DNA of 9,197 bases from Lentisphaerota bacterium (GTDB lineage: Bacteria > Verrucomicrobiota > Kiritimatiellia > RFP12 > JAAYLN01): the NCBI GenBank assembly GCA_012514915.1, contig JAAYZJ010000441.1:1-9197 (forward strand), in the 5' to 3' direction. Below the pieces are notes generated by a model. The model was not told the DNA's origin, ran no database searches, and saw only the letters and a program-made list of their open reading frames with translations. Within the stretch, counting starts at the first letter, position 1. Every line of letters begins with the position of its first letter. The position numbers and the translations under genes were made by a program. This document shows positions 1 to 7,987 of this stretch, one piece after another.

Positions 1-2
1 TC

Positions 3-416
3 GAGGCGCGCGACTGGTGGACGCAGACGCGGACGACCGAACTCTCGCGCCTCTACGCCCTGCACCTCCACGGCTTCATCGTCCCCGAAGCCGACGGCGA
101 CTACCGCTTCTTCGCCGACGTCCGCGGCCAGATGCGGTTTTTTCTGAGCCCCGGCGCCGACGAGGCGCGGGCCGTGCCGCTGCCGTTCGCTCCCGCCCCC
201 GCCGCGACCAACGGCCAGGACGCGGCGGCGCCTGTCTTCAACCTGGTGTCGCCGCCGGTCGTCCTTCGGGCGGGCCGGCGCTATTTCGTGCGCGTGCTGT
301 TTATCCCGGGCTGGCAGGAGCGGCTGAAGATCCTGTGGGCGCATCAGACGGACGACGGTGTTCAGGCGACGCCCGAGCCGATCACCTCCGCCCATCTGCG
401 GACAAGCGCCGAGTGA
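3..416 (+). CDS. PA14-like domain protein, C-terminal part only (5' end outside window)
   Basis: This open frame runs in from the left edge (first full codon at 3) and ends at a TGA at 414-416, leaving 137 residues. The N-terminus is outside the window. The visible part reads as a PA14-type beta-sandwich. Around residues 24-37 there is G-F-I-x-P with a G-D-Y-R-F-F strand, the usual 'G.i.p..G.Y.F' signature. Around residue 88 comes the L-R-A-G-R-R-Y-F-V-R-V strand, and the L-K-I-L-W strand has its tryptophan at residue 112. The tail (P-E-P-I-T-S-A-H-L) matches the common PA14 ending before the next module. PA14 domains usually bind carbohydrate and occur in secreted glycosidases and adhesins. 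The position directly upstream of a secreted putative glycosidase fits that role. Whether a catalytic domain lies upstream cannot be seen. Recognition as PA14 is fairly confident; the enzymatic role is unknown. Confidence 0.72.
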   Translation, partial: EARDWWTQTRTTELSRLYALHLHGFIVPEADGDYRFFADVRGQMRFFLSPGADEARAVPLPFAPAPAATNGQDAAAPVFNLVSPPVVLRAGRRYFVRVLFIPGWQERLKILWAHQTDDGVQATPEPITSAHLRTSAE

Positions 417-456
417 GATGAGGCGATGGCCGTCGGTCGCAATCGAGAGCAGTCGA

Positions 457-1599
457 ATGCATAACGACACCCTGAACAAACGGATGATATGGCGCAGCCT
501 GGCGGCGGTGGCGCTTCTTGCCGGCGCCGCGACAGGAGCGGTTCCGGCGGGAATCGCCGTGCCCGGCTCCGACGACGAACCGGACCAGCTTTCGTGGCCG
601 TTCTTTGCCGACTGCCAGCCGATCGTGCGGCATTTCTTCGCGTGGGCAGCGACCAACCCGCCACCGGCCGGCGCGCTCGAGCAGGCCGGCCGCCCCGCCG
701 CCTACCCGTACACCTGGATCAAGGCGGCGACGCTGATTTCGGATAATGCCCAATGGCGCGCCGAGCAGGTGGACGGCGCCGACGTGCTGCGCGGTCCCGG
801 CGGCCACAACTACTGGGACCAGGCCAACACCGCGGTGGAGATCGCCCGCGACGGCTATTACCGGCTGTGGACGCGCTACTACCACCGGCAGGGCAAGAAC
901 GAGACTTTCAAGCTGGTCGTTACCCCCGCGCCAGCCGGCGATCCCTTGGCGTTCGACATGGCGTCGAAATTCCAACTTTTCGAGGAGGTGTTCTCGAAAT
1001 CGCATTACCGCCGCGGTATCGACCCGACGCCCACGACCGCCGATCGGCCCACGGGGTTCCTCTGGGAGGGCTCGCATCGGATGGCCTTCATGAAGGCGGG
1101 ACGCTACCGCCTCCGTTTCGCGGGAGGGATCTACGAGCGGCACGACGACCCGAAAATCAGCGACATCGTCTTCACCGCCGATCCGCTCTACGTCCCAGCC
1201 GATCCCGATATTCCTGCGGTTAACGTTTCGGGCGTGAACCCACCCTGCGCCGCGCTCGACCGGAACTGGCCCCTGTTCGCCATCCGTCCCGGCAGTCGGC
1301 CGTTCCACGCGGCGCCGGCGGATCTGCAAGCCTACTGGCTGCGCTGGCGCCGCGTGCTGCTCGACAAACTCACCATCAGCGAGTTCACCGACTACGTCTG
1401 GGGCAACTTGGCCGCCATGGCCTATTTCGACGACGAAGCCAATCTGGTCGGGCGTCCGGCCGAGGTCCGGGCGCAGCGTCAGCGCGACGCCAGGCCTGCC
1501 GCCACCTTCGTCATCCACGGCGACCAGTTCCAGAATGCCGATCCGGCGCAAAAGGGGTGGAATCACAGCCCGTTTTTCGCCAAGGCCTATCCCCGCCCC
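457..1599 (+). CDS. Secreted multi-module putative glycosidase, 5' part of a frameshifted gene
   Basis: This is the first 381 residues of a gene that continues in another frame after position 1600. I chose the ATG at 457 because GAGAG at 445-449 is a plausible ribosome-binding site. The protein then opens with a basic segment (K-R-M-I-W-R) and a hydrophobic core (S-L-A-A-V-A-L-L-A-G-A-A), an export signal of about 28 residues. ATGs at 418 and 484 are alternatives. Residues about 85-240 look like a beta-sandwich of the carbohydrate-binding kind, with strands such as A-V-E-I-A-R-D-G-Y-Y-R-L-W near residue 120 and K-A-G-R-Y-R-L-R-F near 215. A linking region follows, and a second similar sandwich begins at about residue 350. 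The original frame stays open to 2439, but after about 1605 its translation becomes Arg/Gln/Gly-rich and loses any module-like pattern, so that extension is not counted. I recognise no named family for this part. Confidence 0.62.
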
Positions 1600-1601
1600 C
1601 C
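1596..1601 (+). other. Apparent +1 frameshift at a C6 homopolymer
   Basis: The module-like protein sequence moves here from the frame starting at 457 to the frame ending at 3235. The run of six C at 1596-1601 is the simplest site. Dropping one C gives tat-ccc-cgc-ccc-cgc-aac, which joins the two reading frames without a stop and leaves a coherent sandwich domain across the junction. The cause may be a sequencing or assembly indel, a true mutation, or slippage on C-rich codons. The exact base cannot be fixed beyond roughly 1590-1612. Confidence 0.75.
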
Positions 1602-3235
1602 GCAACATCACGGGCCCTTCGAAGGACAGCGACCTGACGGCTTTCCACGAAGTGGAGATCGCGCGGCCGGGGCGGTACGTGCTCTGGGTCAACTACTTCT
1701 TCATCAAGGGCTGGGCGATTGTCGCCGTCGAGGCGGGCGGCGCGAAGATCGTCGAATTCGAAGTCGGCGGCAAAGGCAACTGGGCCGACAGCGGCCTGCT
1801 CGAACTGCCGGCGGGGAAGGCTCGGATCGTTTTGCGCCGGAAACCCGATCCCCCCGGCGCCGGTCCCCGGGAATACGAGTCGCCGATACTGAACCGGTTC
1901 GTGTTGACCGAGACGGTCGAATTCGCGCCGGCGCGCGAGGTCGACTACCCGGCGGGCGACCGTCTCGGCGACGGTCCGACCGGCGCCTGGCTGAGCGACG
2001 ACCCATGGGCCGGCTTCACCCGTTTCACCGGCGCGGAGTCTTTGTACTACACACCCTATGCGCCCTGCCTGCGCAAGACGCTGGAGCCCGAGGCCATCAA
2101 CCCGACGTCGGCGGTGATCACTGCGCGGCAGGGGGAGGTTGTCTCGCAGCTCTTCATGCTGCGCAACAATACGGCAGAGCCGATCATGTTCACGCCGGAA
2201 CTTGCCGGCGGCGCGCTCCCGGTTTCAGCCCGGCTGGTTGCCTACATGCTCCCCTCCAACGGACGCTGGTCGCCAATGCTCCTCCTCCGGCGCAGGCAGA
2301 TCACGGCCCCGCCCGGGCAGAATACCGCCATCTGGCTTTCGTTCGACTGCCGCGACATCGGCGAAGGAACGTATCCGGTGACGTTCAAGGCCCATGGCCA
2401 CACGGTCCATTTTGCCATCCAGGTCAACGGGACGCTTGACGCGGCGCCGATCCCCTATGTCGGCGTCTATGCCAAGCCCTATCCGCGCGCGAGTGCATGG
2501 GAGGCCTTCCGTGACGCGGGCATCACGATGCTTTTCCACACCGTCCTCTCCAAGGCCGAGATGAAGCACTATGGCTTTCTCCATCTGGCCTCCGTGCCAT
2601 TCGACAAGACCAGCGAGGCCGGCGTCCGCCGGGCGCTGGCCGAGACGCGGGCGCTGGGGCTCGCCCCCGCCGACTGGTCCTGGTACCTGATCGACGAGCC
2701 GGGGCCAAGCCGCTACGCCGACTGGCTCGAGATGGCGGAACGCGTCCGGGCCGTCGACCCCGCCATGATGATCTGGTGCAACCTCGGCGAAGGGGCGCCG
2801 CGCAAGGACTCCCTGCCGACCTTGCTGCGCATGATGGACTACTGGGATGTCTCCTGTCCCTACCGAACCCAGTTCGGCGTGTCCGCCAAGGACAAGGATT
2901 ACGAACCGTATGTCGCGAAACTCCGGGAGGTCGGCAAGATCCGCATGCTCTACGGGACGCTGGATATCGGCAGCAACGAAAAACTACTGTGGGCGCCGCT
3001 CGAGATTCTAAGGGTGGCTGCGGAGGCCGAGCGCAATAACCGCAACGGCTGGGCCTTCTTCTCGCTGATCTACGGGCCGCCCTGGGACGATGTCTACACC
3101 GGCAACCAGGATCACGCCGTGAGCCTCTATCCCGGCGCGCATGGCCGCACCCTTAGCACGCGCAACATGGAGGCCGTGCGTGAGTCGGTCCAGCGTTGGA
3201 GGAAAGCCAAGCTGGACACGGCCAACGACAACTGA
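1601..3235 (+). CDS. Secreted multi-module putative glycosidase, 3' part with TIM-barrel-like domain
   Basis: This is residues 382 to 925 of the same product if the frameshift is repaired. Its frame has an internal ATG at 1535, but the first 20 or so residues from there are a shadow of the upstream frame. Residues to about 464 finish the second beta-sandwich (E-V-E-I-A-R-P-G-R-Y-V-L-W-V strand; closing L-P-A-G-K-A-R-I-V-L). Residues about 547-658 look like an Ig-like sandwich. Residues about 667-925 look like a TIM barrel: G-V-Y-A-K-P-Y start, W-Y-L-I-D-E-P-G with D746 and E747 at a strand end, a later D-V-S-C-P-Y, and a G-W-A-F-F-S strand near 863. The IDEP-type strand and the ordering recall DUF4091-like and related glycosidase barrels, so E747 is a candidate catalytic acid (inference). 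The gene ends 31 bases before the next start, suggesting cotranscription. Substrate unknown. Confidence 0.65.
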   Translation, partial: RNITGPSKDSDLTAFHEVEIARPGRYVLWVNYFFIKGWAIVAVEAGGAKIVEFEVGGKGNWADSGLLELPAGKARIVLRRKPDPPGAGPREYESPILNRFVLTETVEFAPAREVDYPAGDRLGDGPTGAWLSDDPWAGFTRFTGAESLYYTPYAPCLRKTLEPEAINPTSAVITARQGEVVSQLFMLRNNTAEPIMFTPELAGGALPVSARLVAYMLPSNGRWSPMLLLRRRQITAPPGQNTAIWLSFDCRDIGEGTYPVTFKAHGHTVHFAIQVNGTLDAAPIPYVGVYAKPYPRASAWEAFRDAGITMLFHTVLSKAEMKHYGFLHLASVPFDKTSEAGVRRALAETRALGLAPADWSWYLIDEPGPSRYADWLEMAERVRAVDPAMMIWCNLGEGAPRKDSLPTLLRMMDYWDVSCPYRTQFGVSAKDKDYEPYVAKLREVGKIRMLYGTLDIGSNEKLLWAPLEILRVAAEAERNNRNGWAFFSLIYGPPWDDVYTGNQDHAVSLYPGAHGRTLSTRNMEAVRESVQRWRKAKLDTANDN

Positions 3236-3251
3236 CGCGGCGGGACGCCAC

Positions 3252-3259
3252 GGAAAGGA
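3252..3259 (+). promoter_or_regulatory. Shine-Dalgarno site of the first DUF4838 gene
   Basis: GGAAAGGA ends seven bases before the ATG at 3267. It is the clearest ribosome-binding site in the window. It decides this start over the open in-frame extension back to 3141, which would overlap the end of the preceding gene and bury the signal peptide. Confidence 0.7.
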
Positions 3260-3266
3260 ACAAACC

Positions 3267-5660
3267 ATGAACACGAGAGTCACATGCATCACCGTGGGCC
3301 TGGGCCTAACGGCCCTGTTGCGTGTCTCCGATGCCCGGGCCATGACGCTGGTCAGGGACGGCGTGCCGCAGGCGGTCCTGATCGTCGAGGCCGATGCGGT
3401 TCAATCCATGCAGGCGGCCGAGGCGCTGCAAACCTACCTGGAAAAAATGAGCGGGGCGAAACTTCCGCTGGTGGTCGAGGGCGGGGCGTTGCCCGCCGAT
3501 GCCCCCGCGGGGAGGGTCCACGTCGGCCACACCGCCGCCGCCAAGGGCCAGGCCGTACCCTCGGGCTTCGATCCCTCCGTACGCGACGACACCTTTGAGG
3601 AGGAAGGATATGTCCTGCGCACGCTGGACGAAAACACGTTGCTGGTGGCCGGCAACAACGACGGCCTGTATCGCGGCACGATCTTCGCGGCCTATGCCCT
3701 GCTGGAGAAACTCGGCTGCCGCTTTTACTTCCCCGGCGCATGGGGCGAAGTCATCCCTGAAAAACGCACCCTCGAGGTGGCGGCGCTCGATATCCTCTCG
3801 CGTCCCGATTTCGCCATCCGCGATATTCCGCTTTCCGGCTGGATTCGAACCACGGGCGAGGAGAAGAAACTCTACGCGGAATGGGGCCACAAGATCGGCT
3901 TCAGCACCAGCCGTCACTATCCCCGTTCCTCCGACGGTTCCCTGGGTGCCTTGTTCCCCCACAAGGAATTCTTCGGGGAGCACCCCGATTTCTATGCCAT
4001 GAACCAGGCCGGGGAGCGCCGCGCCGGGGCGATGCTGTGCCTGTCGAACACGAACATGATCGAGATGCTGATCGCGCGCCTGCGCCGGGGGTTCGCCGGC
4101 GAGGAGAAGGTCGGCGGCATCGACGAGGTCTGGCCCGGCAGCGGCGGCATGGGCTTCAGTCCGCCGGACGGCACCCCCTATTGCTATTGCCCCGACTGCA
4201 AGCAAGCCTCGCAGAACTTCAACTACCCCCGTTACGAGAACCGCCCCGACCGCCCCATGATGAGCGAGCAGTACTTCGCCTTCGTCAAGCGCCTGGCGGA
4301 GGCGTTTCCAGACAAGTGGATCGCCACCGGCGCCTACTCGCTGCGCGAGATCCCGCCGCAGGGCGTGGGCCTGCCCGACAACGTTTCCATTTGGCACGCG
4401 CCCATCACCTGCGATGTGCTCCACCCCAACGATTCGAATCAGTGGCGCCGGCGCCAGTTCGTCTCCATCCTGCGCCAGTGGCGCGCGCAGACGCCGCATG
4501 TCTTCATCTACGACTACAACCCCGGCTTCCTGACCGGTATGTTCGTGCCCGAGCGCGATACCGAAAACATGGCGGTCAACGCCCGCCTCTACCGCGACAT
4601 CGGCATCAAGGGAATGCGCCGCGAGGGGCGCAAGGCCTTCATGCAGACCTGGATCAGCTACTACGTCACCGCCAAGCTGCTGTGGGATGCCGATACCGAC
4701 GTCGAGGCGATCAAGCAGGACTTCTACCCGACGTTCTTCGGGCCGGCCGCCGGCCCCCACGTGCGCGCCTGGTGGGATGCCTGCGCCGAACGCCTCGTGC
4801 AAAGCCCCTTGGCGGCGCATGAGGACTGGGTGGTGAGCCACCTCTACAACCAGGCATTCGCCGACCGCATCCACGCGCATGTCGAGAAGGCCCTGGCGGC
4901 CGAGACGACCCCCGCGCAGCGCGAACGGGTGCGTGCCTTCGCCCTGATTGCCGAGAACCTCGAGTCCTTTGCCGCCATGCACGCGGCCTTCCGCGCGCTG
5001 GACTGGAAAGCCGCCGCCGCCGCCGCGGGGCGCATGGAAGCGATCAAGACGGAGCTGCACGCCATCTATCCGTTCTTCATGGAGCCGGAGCGGCCGGGGC
5101 GTGTCCGGGTGTTCTTCGCCGAGGGCTACAAGCAGCGCGCCGAAACCCGGCTGGCGCAGACCGACGGCACCACCGGCGAACTGGTGGCGGAACTGCCGTT
5201 GGAGATGCGTTTTCGCCGCGATCCCTTCAACCAGGGCGTGATCGAGCAGTGGTACGGCGAGGAGGTTGCCGTGGATGCCTGGGAGACGCGCAACACCTAT
5301 GACCTGCTGGAACAGCAGGAGGAGCCGCTCGACGACGAAGGGCACTTCTACACCGGCTACGTCTGGTACCGCGGCACGATCGACGTGCCGGCCGCGTTCG
5401 AGGGTCGCGAGATCAACCTGCTGCTGGAGGGTCTCATCAACGAAGGCTGGGTCTGGATCAACGGCCAGTATGTCGGCCACCGGCCCTGGGCTCGCTGGTG
5501 GAGCCACAGTGCCCATCCCGCCGAGTTCGCGGTGCGCCGCCTGTTGCGTCCCGGCCAGCGCAACACCCTCGCCATCCGGGTGTTGAACGATCCCGACGAG
5601 GTCGGCGGACTCTACCGCCGCGGCTTCTTCTATGCTCCCCTCACTGCCACCGAGAAATAA
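3267..5660 (+). CDS. Secreted DUF4838 / alpha-glucuronidase-like protein
   Basis: This 797-residue protein starts at an ATG with a good ribosome-binding site. It has a signal peptide of about 25 residues ending D-A-R-A before a methionine, so it is probably exported. Residues about 26-169 match the N-terminal alpha/beta domain seen in GH67 alpha-glucuronidases and DUF4838 proteins: Y-L-E-K-M-S-G-A, then G-N-N-D-G-L-Y-R-G-T near 129, then L-G-C-R-F-Y-F-P-G. Residues about 170-480 form the DUF4838 barrel, with a C-x-C-x-x-C motif (C306, C308, C311), an I-Y-D-Y-N-P strand at 414 and A-K-L-L-W-D at 469. A helical region follows, with an alanine run from GCC repeats near 5010. Residues about 694-775 are a GH2-like sandwich (V-W-Y-R-G, W-V-W-I-N-G, R-N-T-L-A-I-R-V). 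No DUF4838 substrate is established to my knowledge; glycan hydrolysis is inferred. The gene stops one base before the next start. Confidence 0.85.
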   Translation: MNTRVTCITVGLGLTALLRVSDARAMTLVRDGVPQAVLIVEADAVQSMQAAEALQTYLEKMSGAKLPLVVEGGALPADAPAGRVHVGHTAAAKGQAVPSGFDPSVRDDTFEEEGYVLRTLDENTLLVAGNNDGLYRGTIFAAYALLEKLGCRFYFPGAWGEVIPEKRTLEVAALDILSRPDFAIRDIPLSGWIRTTGEEKKLYAEWGHKIGFSTSRHYPRSSDGSLGALFPHKEFFGEHPDFYAMNQAGERRAGAMLCLSNTNMIEMLIARLRRGFAGEEKVGGIDEVWPGSGGMGFSPPDGTPYCYCPDCKQASQNFNYPRYENRPDRPMMSEQYFAFVKRLAEAFPDKWIATGAYSLREIPPQGVGLPDNVSIWHAPITCDVLHPNDSNQWRRRQFVSILRQWRAQTPHVFIYDYNPGFLTGMFVPERDTENMAVNARLYRDIGIKGMRREGRKAFMQTWISYYVTAKLLWDADTDVEAIKQDFYPTFFGPAAGPHVRAWWDACAERLVQSPLAAHEDWVVSHLYNQAFADRIHAHVEKALAAETTPAQRERVRAFALIAENLESFAAMHAAFRALDWKAAAAAAGRMEAIKTELHAIYPFFMEPERPGRVRVFFAEGYKQRAETRLAQTDGTTGELVAELPLEMRFRRDPFNQGVIEQWYGEEVAVDAWETRNTYDLLEQQEEPLDDEGHFYTGYVWYRGTIDVPAAFEGREINLLLEGLINEGWVWINGQYVGHRPWARWWSHSAHPAEFAVRRLLRPGQRNTLAIRVLNDPDEVGGLYRRGFFYAPLTATEK

Positions 5661-5661
5661 C

Positions 5662-7968
5662 ATGAACCAGGCTGACAAGCATGTGTACAATCAGGCGTTG
5701 TTGGATCTGCATACGGCGCTGACCAACATGTCGGGGACAAGCATCTCGGTGAAATTCGTGCAGACGGCAGCGGAGGTTCTACCGCCCGCCATCGTCATCG
5801 GAACGCTTAGCGGGGAGGCGCCATTCGATGGAAAACTGGACGAACAAACGGCCGGCAGCCGCTACGGCGAAGGATTCCGCGTGTTCACCCGGGATCGCGT
5901 GGTCTGCGTGCTGGGCGCCGGGACTTACGGCACGGCTTACGGCATCTACGCATTGCTCAACCGACTGGGGGTGGATTATCTCTTTCCCGGCACTCTCGGC
6001 GAGGTCATCCCGGCGAACAAAACCCTGCGTATCCCTGATGTCCAGATGGAAGAAACCCCCTCGTTCTTCATCCGGAAGCCATGGGCGACCGGATGGATCA
6101 AGACCCGCAATCAGGAGCGGACCGACATTATGCGGTGGCAGATTCGCAACCGCATCCAGATCGATCGCAACCTGACCCAGGAGTACCGGGCTGGTGGGCA
6201 TATCTGGGACAAGTTTGCACGCGACAAAAAATACAGCCACTACTTCGAGGAGCATCCCGAGATCGCCGCGGTCCGGATCAGCGCGGATGGCAGCACGCAG
6301 TACAGCAAATGGCAGATCAATACGACCAACCCGCATACGATCGAGATGGTCGCGGACTACATTCGTGAGCAATTCGCCGCCAACGGCTACCCGCACGACA
6401 AGGATGTCACCATTTCGGTTGGCCCCGCCGATGGAGATGGGTTTTCGCAGGATCCCCAGACCATGGAACTGCGGCGGTTGCGCCGTGATCCGGTCACCGG
6501 CGACTGGGACAACACCGATCTGGTCGTGAAGTTCACGAACGACCTGTTCGAGAAGCTCCTGCCGGAGTTCCCGAATCTCAAGCTGGGATTCTACAGTTAC
6601 CACACCTATGCGAACTTCCCGATCCGGGAAATGCCACACAAGAACCTGCGCATCGAAATTGCCGATATCACGCAGTCACGCATACATGGTGTCGTTGACG
6701 CGGCACGCGCTCCTTCGCGCATGTTCTACAAGGACACGCTCGAACAGTGGGCGGCCTACGGGACACGTTTCTACTTCTGGCATTACGACTGGAACCTTGC
6801 CGATGCGATGTTGCCCTATACGCGGATTCGCATCGCAGGCGAGGACATGCCCTACGAGCACAAACTGGGAGGGCTTGGCTACCAGACCGAGAGTTGCTAC
6901 ACCACCTGCAACAATGCGCCACACAACTATCTCGAAGCGAAGTTGATGTGGGACATCACTGGCGACTGGAAAGCCATTGTGAAAGATTTCTGCGCCAAGG
7001 CCTACGGCAAAGGTGCGGACGAGATGGATGCCTACTACCATTTTGTGGCCGACAAGCAGGCCCGATCGAGTGACGAAACCGGTTCGTATTTCGGCTTTCC
7101 GGGGCGCTTTTCCCGGAAGGACGTGGCCACGATGAAACGGTTGATCGACAAGGCCCAGAAGAAGGCCGAAACGGAGGCGCAGAAGCTCAGGGTCGGTCTC
7201 GTGCGGTATCCCGTCGAGCAGCTTGAAAACTACCTTGATTACTATGACGCCTATGTGGCCTATGACTTTGCCGGTGCCCAAAAGGCGTTCGCGCACATGG
7301 TCGAGCGATTCGCGAAGGAGGACGCGCGCCAGGATCACACGCTCAACGCCAACCGGGCCGCCGGTCTCCACTACCCGAAGTATTATATCAAGCCGTTTGT
7401 CGAAGCATCGGTCCAGTACTCTGCCAAGCCCTATCGCATGGTCGCTAAAGTGCCGGAGCGGATGAAGTTCATCTACGACATGGATGGCATCGGCGAGAAA
7501 CTCGCGTTCGCCTCGCCGTTGCTGGTTGACGATGAATATCCCGAGTTGTCCACCTACACGAGCACATTGAGCCGCCAGGGCGGCATCGCCTTTAAAAAGC
7601 CGGGTTCGGCGATCTGGTACCGGGGGCGGGTCACGCTGCCGACCCTCCGGCTTAATCAGGACGAAGGCATTGGTCTATTGCTGGGCGGTTTCGATAATTT
7701 CGCGACGGTCTATATCAATGGGATCAAGGCGGGCAGCGGTAGTGGGTTTCTGAAACCTGCAGTCTTGGACGTCACCGACCTGGTTGACAAGAGTGGACGG
7801 GAGAATTCCTTGATCATCCGGGTCGAGCGCAAGGGCAACCCCGAGGCCGCGACAGGCGGACTCATGTATCCATCCTTCTTTTTCCTCGGCCCCCGTCTCC
7901 CGGCCGACGAGCAGAACCCGCCACCCGAATCGGTCGAAATCGTTTTGCCTGGCGCAGCAGGTCATTAG
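5662..7968 (+). CDS. DUF4838-type protein, second diverged copy, no signal peptide
   Basis: This 768-residue protein has the same domain order as its upstream neighbour. Residues about 10-124 are a shortened GH67-N-like domain (G-T-A-Y-G-I-Y-A-L-L-N-R-L-G near 90, then Y-L-F-P-G). The DUF4838 barrel follows, with F-W-H-Y-D-W-N at 372 and Y-L-E-A-K-L-M-W-D at 423. A GH2-like sandwich lies at about 651-725 (I-W-Y-R-G, V-Y-I-N-G, N-S-L-I-I-R-V). The ATG at 5662 lies one base after the previous TAA and has only a weak GAG upstream, so translational coupling is likely. An ATG at 5632 would add ten residues (M-L-P-S-L-P-P-R-N-N) that look like neither domain nor signal peptide. The protein lacks an export signal, the first strand of the N-terminal domain and the C-x-C-x-x-C motif of its neighbour. 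Sampled GC is about 56% against about 69% next door. It could be cytoplasmic, or truncated by a deletion or transfer event. Confidence 0.82.
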   Translation: MNQADKHVYNQALLDLHTALTNMSGTSISVKFVQTAAEVLPPAIVIGTLSGEAPFDGKLDEQTAGSRYGEGFRVFTRDRVVCVLGAGTYGTAYGIYALLNRLGVDYLFPGTLGEVIPANKTLRIPDVQMEETPSFFIRKPWATGWIKTRNQERTDIMRWQIRNRIQIDRNLTQEYRAGGHIWDKFARDKKYSHYFEEHPEIAAVRISADGSTQYSKWQINTTNPHTIEMVADYIREQFAANGYPHDKDVTISVGPADGDGFSQDPQTMELRRLRRDPVTGDWDNTDLVVKFTNDLFEKLLPEFPNLKLGFYSYHTYANFPIREMPHKNLRIEIADITQSRIHGVVDAARAPSRMFYKDTLEQWAAYGTRFYFWHYDWNLADAMLPYTRIRIAGEDMPYEHKLGGLGYQTESCYTTCNNAPHNYLEAKLMWDITGDWKAIVKDFCAKAYGKGADEMDAYYHFVADKQARSSDETGSYFGFPGRFSRKDVATMKRLIDKAQKKAETEAQKLRVGLVRYPVEQLENYLDYYDAYVAYDFAGAQKAFAHMVERFAKEDARQDHTLNANRAAGLHYPKYYIKPFVEASVQYSAKPYRMVAKVPERMKFIYDMDGIGEKLAFASPLLVDDEYPELSTYTSTLSRQGGIAFKKPGSAIWYRGRVTLPTLRLNQDEGIGLLLGGFDNFATVYINGIKAGSGSGFLKPAVLDVTDLVDKSGRENSLIIRVERKGNPEAATGGLMYPSFFFLGPRLPADEQNPPPESVEIVLPGAAGH

Positions 7969-7978
7969 TGTCTGACAC
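7968..7978. repeat. Perfect 11-base palindrome GTGTCTGACAC
   Basis: GTGTC at 7968-7972 and GACAC at 7974-7978 are exact inverted arms around a single T. The palindrome overlaps the last base of the preceding TAG and fills most of the 19-base gap before the next gene. A one-base loop cannot form a full hairpin and there is no T tract, so this is not a convincing terminator. It may be a dyad for a DNA-binding protein or a fragment of a dispersed short repeat. It could also be chance. Confidence 0.4.
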
Positions 7979-7987
7979 CACCGAGCC

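Noticed and set aside
382..1692. A 436-codon open frame on the - strand across the 5' half of the frameshifted gene
   Set aside because: The + strand translation shows a signal peptide and sandwich strands; the reverse frame shows none and is Arg/Gly/Val-rich.
1600..2439. Continuation of the frame starting at 457 down to its stop at 2439
   Set aside because: After the C6 run the translation turns into Arg/Gln-rich sequence, while the other frame carries the domain continuation.
3239..3249. GGCG-GGA-CGCC mini-hairpin between two genes, considered as a terminator
   Set aside because: The stem is only four pairs, with no T tract, directly before a strong ribosome-binding site; chance in GC-rich DNA is more likely.
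5008..5028. GCC trinucleotide run, considered as a microsatellite
   Set aside because: It encodes a short alanine run in a helical region and is a common outcome of GC-rich codon use.
3306..5690. A 794-codon open frame on the - strand, antisense to the first DUF4838 gene
   Set aside because: It mirrors the coding strand of a well-supported gene. Its translation is rich in Gly, Val, Arg and His with no domain pattern or signal, as expected from GC-rich codon bias.
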